Assembly: GCA_023614405.1 (NCBI GenBank)
Contig: CM042684.1
Span: forward strand, 467,613,650 to 467,677,649
DNA length: 64,000 nucleotides
Reading direction: 5' to 3'
Source of the DNA: Avena insularis
Taxonomy: Eukaryota > Streptophyta > Magnoliopsida > Poales > Poaceae
Positions 56,882-64,000 of the stretch are shown piece after piece. Numbering within the stretch: the stretch's first letter is position 1; each line of letters starts with the position of its first letter. The notes beneath the pieces were generated by a model. That model made no database searches, was not told the DNA's origin, and saw only the letters and a program-made list of their open reading frames with translations. Both the position numbers and the translations under genes were made by a program.

Positions 56882-58481
56882 ATGTCGATGATGCCAATCC
56901 ATGTTCACAGGTTTTGGAACTGAACACGCCCAAGAGCTTTGGTCAGAATATCAGCGAGTTGGTCCGAAGTGCCGACGTGCTCGACGGCGATCTTTCCATC
57001 CTCGACGCATTCCCTAATGAAGTGGAAGCGCGTCTCAATGTGTTTGCCGCGGTCGTGGAACACAGGGTTCTTGCACAGCTGAATTGCACTCTTGTTGTCG
57101 ATGAAGAGTTGGACTGTCTCTCCATTTCGATTCAGCAGATCGCCGAGCAGACGCTGGAGCCAGATAGCCTGACAAGCCGCCGTAGTGGCGGTGCGATGTA
57201 CTCCGCCTCGCAGGACGATAGCGCCACGACCTTCTACTTTGTTGACTGCCAGGTGACCGGGCTGCCACCGATTAGGAACAGGCTGCCCGATGTACTCTTG
57301 CGATCGTCGAGATCCTCGGCCATGTCTGCGTCACTGTAGCCCGAGAGGCTCAGACGCTCGTCGTGCTTGGTGAATACGCAACCGAAAGTCTCTGTGCTCG
57401 CGATGTAGCATAGAAGATGCTTCGCAGCGCCGAGATGGTCCGTCGTCGGTTTCTCCATGAAGCTACTAACGTAGCCCACCGCGATCACAATGTCCGGCCT
57501 GCTGTGCACTAGGTAGCGCAGGCCGCCGACGATGAAGCGGTAGTGCGTTGCAACCATCGGTGGGTTGCTGCTATCCTTGCTGAGCTTCAGGCATGCCTCC
57601 ATGGGCACATGCACAACATTGCAGTCCGCCATACCTGCCTTGTCCAGGAGCTTGCCAGCGTATGCGGACTGGCAGAGCATGATCTTGCCATTGCCTTGCT
57701 TCACCTCCATGCCCAGGTAGTAGGTAAGCAACCAAAGGTCGCTCCTCTTGAATTTTTCCTTCATCTCCTACTTGAATATGATGATCTCTTGCAGGTTGGT
57801 GTCGGTGATGACAAGATCATCCACGTAGACACCAATGAGGAGGCGTGAAGCTGCGTCGCCGCGGGCGTAGACCGTATGTTGGGATGGACTGCGTGTGAAC
57901 CCAAGTGACAGCAGCGTGCTGTCCAACTTGGCGTTCCACGCGCGAGGGGCCTAACAGGGTCCATACAGGGCTTTCTTCAGGTGCAGAACCTTGCCCTCCT
58001 GGCCGCTGATGACGAAGCCGGACGACTAGGAAACGTACACCTCCTCGATCAAATCACCGTTTAGGAATGCGCTTTTGACATCGAGATGGTGCACCTCCCA
58101 GCCATGGTGAGCAGCTACAGAGAGAAGCACGCGGACGGAGTCTAGACGTGCAACCGGCGCGAAGACTTCATCGAATTCCACGCCGGCGCGCCGAGCGTAG
58201 CCCTTTGCCACCAAGCGCGCCTTGTGCCACACGATCTCGCCGACAGGGCCCTTCTTCAGCTTGTACACCCATTTGAGGCCGATGGCGCGTTGTCCAGCTG
58301 GGAGATCGCAGAGCTCCCACGTGCCATTCTCCTCTATGGCGTTCATCTCCTCCGTCATGGCCTTGCGCCATCCTTCATCGTCCTGAGCTTCTGCGAGCGT
58401 GGCCGGTTCCGCACCCTCTGCGAGGTGCAGCTCCTGGTCCAGCACGTCCATGATGTTGTCCATGGTACGGTACTTACGCAT
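56882..58481 (-). pseudogene. Reverse transcriptase and RNase H of element F
   Basis: Minus-strand Copia polymerase: 'AMTEEMNAIEENGTWEL' and 'GLKWVYKLKKGPVGE' start the domain, 'FDEVFAPVARLDSVR' and 'HHLDVKSAFLNGDL' follow, then 'GVYVDDLVIT' holds the catalytic YVDD (near 57825). Further on are 'LTYYLGMEV', 'GGLRYLVHSRPDI' and the RNase H 'YSDADMAEDLDDRKSTSG', 'FIDNKSAIQLCKNPVFH' and 'KHIETRFHFIRE'. Lesions: a stop near 58026, a TAG within 'GPC*APRAW' (near 57952), a TAG near 57767 and a frameshift after 'WQSTK' (about 57230). The end is cut from the rest by the solo LTR. Confidence 0.93.
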
Positions 58482-58739
58482 AGGAGAGTCGCGATCCTAC
58501 ACTGACAGAGTGTTAGCCGTGGCCGGCGAGACGAACTCGACATTTGCACGCTGCGGTGCCGTCGGTGTTGCGATCGCCTCGTTGTGTGTGCCCTGCTCGC
58601 TCCCTGTCGCAGGTGCCACCGCACTGTGCTTTACCGCAGGAGATGTCACTTCGCGCATAGCGGGGGCGAGCGTTGCTGATGGACGATGGCACCCTTTCTC
58701 GTCAAGCTGCCCCAGGCCGACGATGCTCGTCTTGCGACG

Positions 58740-60123
58740 AGGGATGAACTAGACGTCCGTCAGCGCATGGTGCTCGTCTCCGCGCATGGCGATCACCACC
58801 GTCCCGCGCCCGTGGATGTCGACGATGGAGTTGTCGCCGAAACGCACAGAGCCGGTGACACTCTCATCCAGATCAGCGAAAACCGAGCAATTGCCCGTCA
58901 TGTGATTGGACGCGCCCGTGTCTAGATACCACGCGACGTCGACCGACTCCTACTCATCGTAGAGACGCACCTTCGCGTGCTCCTCGTTGAGAAACACGCG
59001 GCCACCCACCTGTTCTGGCTCGATGATGGTGGACCGTTGCGCCATCAGGAGCACAGACTGCACGTCATCGTCTCCGTCACGGACGAGATGCGCCTCCTCC
59101 CTCTTCTTCTTCCGGCATCCGGGCGGTGACCCTTGCTGCGATGGCGACACTAATAAATGGCGTGTTGGGCCGCCACCGGTGCCCTTGCCCTTGTCTCGTG
59201 CACCGTCGCGGCCACGGTTCTTGTTCTTGCCCTTGTTGGACGAGCTCCCCCCGCCATTGAGGAGAAACATGCTTCATACGCCGCTGCTGCTCCTTTGCTC
59301 CTCCGACACCACCGATAAGCGTCATCTATGGCCCGCCATTCGGAGGGAAACTGTCACTTCATGCATACCGCGCCACGCTGCTCCTCGTGACTGGCGAGCC
59401 ACTGCCACCGATATCGTGGCAGCTTCATCATCGTCCTCCTCGTAGACCTTGAGACGGCCCGTGAGCTCCTCAATCGACATCGTCTTGAGATCGAGAAGGC
59501 TATCGATTGACCTTGCCATCTGCATGTACATCTTGGGAACGGCGCGCAGGAATTTGAGGATGACCATGCCGTTGTCGACAGGATCGCCGAGGACGCCCAA
59601 CTGGTGGATTATACCCTGCAGACGCAAGCCAAATTCATCGACAGTCTCACCAGGTTTGAACTTGATGGCCTCATACTCCTTCCTCAGGTTCTGCGCCTTC
59701 GAGATGAGCACGCGATCGCCCCGACGCGGATCTTCATGATCGCATCCCAGGCCTCCTTCGTTGTTGTCTTGACAGCGAGCGAGGGAATCATCTACGATGG
59801 CACCAATCAGAGAATCCCCTCCATAGCTGAGCGATCATCGCCCTAATCGCCCTCTCCGGTCTCGATCACATTCCATGGGCCCCGAGCCTGCAGGATCACG
59901 CACATGAGGAGTGACCACGTGTTGTAGTTGGAGCTTGTGAGCATCGGCCAAGCCTGCCCGATCCACCGCCACTATCGCGCCCTGAGCGCGACACAGCAAT
60001 GGCCTTGTCCTTCGATGCGGATGGCGACGATGCAGGGTCACCCTTTCCGTCCTCAGCCGCAGGATCCTCCGACGGCTTTATGGACGGGTCGGCGCTCTTC
60101 CCCATCCCGGCCTTTGGCGGCAT
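58740..60123 (-). pseudogene. First gag and protease of element F
   Basis: From ATG 60123 ('MPPKAGMGK') the gag is colinear with the second copy but broken by frameshifts (near 59960, 59700, 59330) and a deletion and rearrangement around the knuckle near 59110-59160, where only part of the CCHC motif is left. The protease follows: 'AWYLDTGASNHMTG' (near 58930) with an intact DTG, then 'GRGTVVIAMRG' and 'SIVGLGQLDEKGCH' (to about 58690). The next sequence is a Ser/Thr/Ala-rich spacer leading straight to the reverse transcriptase. Confidence 0.88.
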
Positions 60124-60134
60124 CGACAGGAGTG

Positions 60135-60146
60135 GCTCGGATACCA
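60135..60146 (-). other. Primer-binding site next to the outer LTR of element F
   Basis: Minus strand TGGTATCCGAGC, one change from the exact site at the inner LTR. Confidence 0.88.
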
Positions 60147-60148
60147 CT

Positions 60149-60282
60149 TCTCAGCTTCCAACCTGCACACACAGTCACACACGCGAGATTGAGAGGGTTT
60201 TCAGAGGTAGACGATGAACACACTGTTTTTTGGTGCGGCGTACTTCTTGCCACTTTTCTGTATATCTTTCTCCTTTTATTGA
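60149..60282 (-). repeat. Outer LTR of element F, partial
   Basis: Matches 54846-54980 of the inner LTR up to 'ccttttattga', where the CACTA terminus of element H begins. The rest of this LTR should lie beyond H, outside the window. Confidence 0.88.
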
Positions 60283-60771
60283 CACTAGTAGAAACCAGGC
60301 CATTTACCCCGGTACGTAAGGGCCTTTAGCCCCGGATTGCGAACCGGGACTGCAAAAGCGGGACTAAAGGTCCAAGCTTTAGTCCCGGTTACATAACCGG
60401 GCTGAGAGGTCCATTAGTGGCTCCGGCCTTGTTGGGCAGGACATTTAGCCCCAGGTCGTGTTATGAACCAGGACTAAAGGTTCCCTGCCGCGGCAGCATT
60501 TTGGGCCATTTGGCTGCGGCGGCAGGGGATGGGGTTTTAGGGTTTTGTGTTTTTATTTTCATTTTGTGTTTTGTGTTCAATTATTTTTCATTCTGTGTTT
60601 TCATTAGAAACAAGTTTTCGTATACATACAGAACGCTAATACACAGTACTTGTACACATTGACACAATATATAATATAATTTCTCTTACAAGCACACATG
60701 GAGTCCCAACCGGGTCCAGAGCATGTCTATTTGATTACATGAAGATCATTACATGGATGCTTTAGGGTCTA

Positions 60772-62937
60772 TGTATAGAGTATTCTCCGCGTGGGTCTAT
60801 GACCTCGTCGATAAAAGATGCAGCAAATTCCTCTTGGATTGCTATTAGGCGGTCCTCTGGTAGGAGCTTGTCCCGTGTTGCGTCCAACTATATAAAAAGG
60901 AGATCATATGAATTAGACTCAACACAACATTTTGTAATAAAAATAAAGGGTGAATATATTGTTTACTTACTCGAACATTTTCCGAGGGCTTCTCAATACT
61001 GATGCGAATGAACTCGCACACGTAGAATCCACATAGATTAGTTCCCTGTGGCTGCCTCGCGCACTTTACAAGAATAGAATTCAATCAAATAATAACTCTA
61101 GCATGATAAATGCACATAAACTAGAATTAAATAGATGCACGGACTTAGCTCGTACTACTTATCGAGAGTGATTTAAAAAATAGCTCCTCACACCATTAAC
61201 CGTGGAAATGGTTCTTGAACTGTGTCCAAACCCTACCCGATAAAGAAAATTAATGTATGAGTTAATAACTACTTGATATCCCAGAAAATGAACGAAAGAA
61301 ACCGATATAGTGTGATAATGGTTGAAATTACCTCTGGAGTGCATCGATAATGCTACGGTAGTTTTCAATGTCTTTATTTAGTGAGTCCATGATGTGAACT
61401 CTTTCCAAGTCAAGTGAAATGCTTAGAAGAATCCAGTGGTACCTACGCAAGGTTTACATACGTCAGTAACTCATCATTTACACTGAACATCGAGTAAGCA
61501 AAAGTTAATGTGTACAAAAACTCACTTGCCGTCGTGGTAAGAAAATAGTATTTTATTACAGAAATGATGTCCGTGAGCAACCGCAACAAGTTGTGCTCGG
61601 TCTCCAGTGGTTTATCCTTTAGTATAGCTCCATGAACTCGATGTGGGTCGATGAACCCAAATCCATTGATAGCCTTTCTTTTACAATCGAGCATCTTCAT
61701 TCTGCATCATTATATATAGCTTACAAAAGAATATAGTGAGTATACTTACCGGCAATGAATTGAACAAGCTGAGATAGAGACCTAATTACATAAATAAAGT
61801 AATCACTTACAGACAATACGAACTGAGGATAGTTTTGTCGAGTTTCTTTAGATTGAATAACTCAAATAATTCTGTAAATTCAATAGGGACCTCCTCTTTA
61901 GTGAAGTAATGCGATTTTTGAACTTTCAGTAAGAGCCAATTTTGCTGTTCTTTTGATGTGTTCATGTACCATTCATGGAATCGTCGCATTTGTGTTGGCA
62001 TATCCCGAAACCTCTCAGAACTGACCAGAGGCTCCCCGTTAACAAATTTGGGTGCTACCTCAGCCTTAGGCATATCGCCGTGAATAATTTCATGAATAGG
62101 CATACCACATTGCTCGGCCAATATCCTAGCCGTTTCCGGATCCATAGGTTCTACCTCATATAGTTGAGATTCGGGTATCTGCACCTAGAGTGGGGGGAGC
62201 GATTGGTTTGCTTGCTTCCCCAGCTGGGGAACATCTCTTTTGGTTCTTCGGCTACCACTCGATTGTTTTGCTTGTTTCCCCCGGGGAGGCGTACATTCTG
62301 ATGCTTCCGCTACCACTCGCTTGTTTTGCTTGTTCCCCCTGCTGGGGAACCTCTTTTGTGATGCCTCCTCTACCGCTTGATCTCTTCTGTTTCAGTGTCT
62401 TCTGAAGACATCGTGTATAGTCATCTGGTGCATTTAACTGAGCTTGGGATGGCTGCGTCAGTAATTTCCTAAAGTGCTCCTTGGTTTCCGGTTTTATTTG
62501 GACCTCTGGATCAGGTTGTTTCTTTTTAAAATGAGCATCCACTTCGGCCCGTACGACTATATCGGTCTCATCGGTCAGGTCGTAATCCCTCTTGGGAGGA
62601 ACCGGCGGTACTCTTGGGAGGGGCGACAACTTTGGGCATCGGTTATCGCTCGATGGAGCGGTGGTATTCTTCTGCTTTTGGCCCTTAGTGGGTGGAGGCG
62701 GCTGCATAGATTGAGATGGACTCGTGTTGGGGTCATGGATTGGACTATTACTGGGAGGAGACGGTGCACTTGGAGGTGGACTTGGAGGAGACGGTGCACT
62801 GGGTCGACGATGATACCCGGATTCCTCACCAAGGTACGAGTCCCGACAGGTAGCACCTCCCAGTGCCAACCCGGCGGAGCCCAGACTCGGACATCCCCGA
62901 CGGAGTCCAGTAGGCTCGGATGAGGTGGACGCGACAT
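60772..62937 (-). CDS. CACTA-associated Ulp1-like (C48) protease protein of element H
   Basis: A spliced gene on the minus strand. The start used is ATG 62937 ('MSRPPHPSLL'), though the longer proline-rich frame reading 'STSSEPTGLRRGCPSLGSAG' may be the native one. It has a Pro/Ser-rich region, 'YDLTDETDIVVRAEVDAHF' (near 62560), three tandem copies of a linker rich in Gly/Gln/Lys (62380-62200), and 'MRRFHEWYMNTSKEQQNW' (near 61970). Exon 1 ends 'SYCL|gtaagt' (61807). A middle exon holds 'GFGFIDPHRVHGAIL' (61640s). Exon 61332-61442 holds catalytic His in 'YHWILLSI' and Asp in 'IMDS'; exon 60971-61051 holds Cys in 'NLCGFYVCEFI'; the last exon 60772-60887 ends in TAA. A frame change near 62190 may be an intron or a lesion. 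All three catalytic residues are intact. The role in transposition is unknown. Confidence 0.75.
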
Positions 62938-62999
62938 AATTAAATAATAGCAATAAACAATCATAAAACATAAACAGTAACTAAATCACTAAGTATTGC

Positions 63000-63620
63000 C
63001 CTAATAACACTAACCCTAAACCTAACACTAACTAAACTAAACCTAATTAACTAAGTATTCTAACTAACCCTAGATAAATACTAATACTAATATTAATACT
63101 ATCTAAATACTAATACTACTAACACTAACCCTAAACCTAACACTAACTAAACTAAACCTAATTAACTAAGTATTCTAACTAACCCTAACTAACCCTAGAT
63201 AAATACTAATATTAATAACTAATACTACTAACTAACACTAACCAAAATACTAATACTACTAACACTAACACTAACACTAACTAAATACTAATACTACTAA
63301 TAACACTAACACTAACACTGACACACTAACTAAAATACTAATACTACTAACTAACACTAACCAAAATACTAATACTACTAATTTACAAACACTAACACTA
63401 CCACTAACCAAAATTAACTAATAACACTAAATAACCAAAATACTAATACTACTAACACTAACACTAACACTAACTAAATACTAATACTACTAATAACACT
63501 AACACTAACTAAAATACTAATACTACTAACTAACACTAACCAAAATCCTAATACTACTAATTTACAAATACTAACACACTACTACTAACCAAAATTAACC
63601 CTAATTAACCAATACTAATA
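63000..63620. repeat. CTAACA/CTAACCC-type degenerate microsatellite
   Basis: More than 600 bases made of 'actaacactaac', 'aatactaatactact' and 'accctaaacc' words, with a tandem near-copy of a 120-bp block ('aactaaactaaacctaatta' and 'actaagtattctaactaacc', at about 63020 and 63140). It lies between the leader and the gene of CACTA element H. The CCCTAA words resemble the telomere repeat but are minor. Confidence 0.88.
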
Positions 63621-63849
63621 ACCCTAATTAAAACTAACTTTGAAGGCAGTGGCCGGCAAAGCGACAACGGCTCAAGGCAGGCGGCCTGTGTGGGCGGCGT
63701 GGAGACGCAGCAGTGGCGCGGCGGCGCGGGGCTCCTTCTCACGGGCGCGGGAGGCGGTGCGGCGGACGGCGTGGGCACGGTGCTGGGAAGAATGGCGATC
63801 TCCGGGTCGTGGCTCAACCCGGAGCGGGGTGGGGTATTTATACCACCCC
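63621..63849 (-). other. GC-rich leader of CACTA element H
   Basis: A strongly GC-rich stretch with 'cggcgcgg' words adjoining the subterminal repeats. On the minus strand it would be the promoter-proximal leader of the element's transcript. Two short opposing frames exist but neither shows a recognisable motif. Confidence 0.55.
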
Positions 63850-64000
63850 CGCTTTAGCCCAGGGTTGTAATATGAACATGGGCTAAAGGTCCCCCTTTAG
63901 CCCGGTTACATAACCCGGAGTTAAAATGTTTTGACCCGCACTTCCTTATACAACCCTTTAGCCCGGTTTGTAATGTCTGAACGAGCTAAAGGGACCTTTA
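63850..64000 (-). repeat. Subterminal repeats of CACTA element H, far end
   Basis: Alternating 'ctttagcccgg' and 'gggctaaagg' motifs, mirror images of those at 60310-60480. The window ends before the CTACTAGTG terminus. Confidence 0.82.

Larger units (their letters stand above)
53796..60282 (-). mobile_element. Copia retrotransposon in tandem form, integrase missing (element F)
   Basis: Read on the minus strand: partial 5' LTR (60282-60149), primer site, gag, protease, reverse transcriptase, RNase H, polypurine tract, LTR (55183-54846), a second primer site and a second gag that stops near 53796. Two gag copies thus share one LTR. The integrase domain is absent between protease and reverse transcriptase. 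An E-family solo LTR (55217-56876) interrupts the 3' end, and CACTA element H interrupts the 5' LTR. Confidence 0.88.
60283..64000 (-). mobile_element. Compact CACTA transposon (element H), right end outside the window
   Basis: Left terminus CACTAGTAGAAA at 60283, next to 'tga', the presumed three-base target duplication. Subterminal motifs 'cctttag(t/c)cccgg' and inverses occupy 60310-60480 and 63850-64000. One multi-exon gene on the minus strand fills 60772-62937, followed by a CTAACAC-rich block and a GC-rich leader. No TNP2-type transposase is seen between the leader and this gene. Confidence 0.88.

Overview
The window looks like transposon-rich, intergenic nuclear DNA of a large-genome grass, most likely a Triticeae species (wheat, barley, rye or Aegilops type). 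Evidence: nested LTR retrotransposons, a Copia element closely resembling the BARE-1/Angela/WIS group in its LTR opening and polyprotein motifs, Athila- and Tat-type Gypsy elements, CACTA transposons with CACTAGTAG termini, a grass LINE tail and telomere-like satellite. No intact cellular gene, rRNA or tRNA was found. The only host-type coding sequence recognised is a truncated F-box/DUF295 (KIB1-like) remnant at 41438-41733.

Layout. 1-5520: diverged repeats of about 545 bp flanking a satellite (about 2085-4740) of some 14 units of about 180 bp that carry CCCTAAA-like runs; three consecutive trimers suggest a higher-order repeat. 5521-7502: a Gypsy fragment (D) with its 5' LTR, primer site and part of gag. 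7503-8499: a duplicated segment plus unrecognised sequence. 8500-10083: an orphan LTR of family C. 10084-13720 and 27849-28755: an Athila-like Gypsy element (A, minus strand) whose 5' LTR is split by a complete 14.1-kb Tat-lineage Gypsy element (B, 13721-27843, target duplication TGTAG). B carries a spliced antisense gene with a 'putative gypsy type transposon' domain. 28756-32161: the 3' part of a CACTA element (G) encoding a Ulp1-like protease, into which A had inserted. 32500-32883: a LINE tail. 33912-40843: a complete non-autonomous Gypsy element (C, duplication CACGC) with gag-protease remnants only. 41438-44045: the F-box remnant, then a GTTGCAACT-rich tandem array. 44480-52808: a complete BARE-1-like Copia element (E, duplication AATTA). 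53796-60282: a second Copia family (F, minus strand) in a tandem gag-LTR-pol-gag arrangement with no integrase, interrupted by an E-family solo LTR (55217-56876, duplication TGGTG). 60283-64000: a compact CACTA element (H) inserted in an LTR of F, carrying a Ulp1-like gene and leaving the window on the right.

Relationships. The order of insertion can be read from the nesting: G, then A, then B; and F, then both the E-type solo LTR and H. Almost every polyprotein has stops or frameshifts, many consistent with single C-to-T or G-to-A transitions, so these are decayed copies. Coding contents complement one another only in the sense that E-, A- and B-type families are autonomous designs, whereas C (no reverse transcriptase), F (no integrase) and H (no transposase seen) would depend on proteins supplied from elsewhere.
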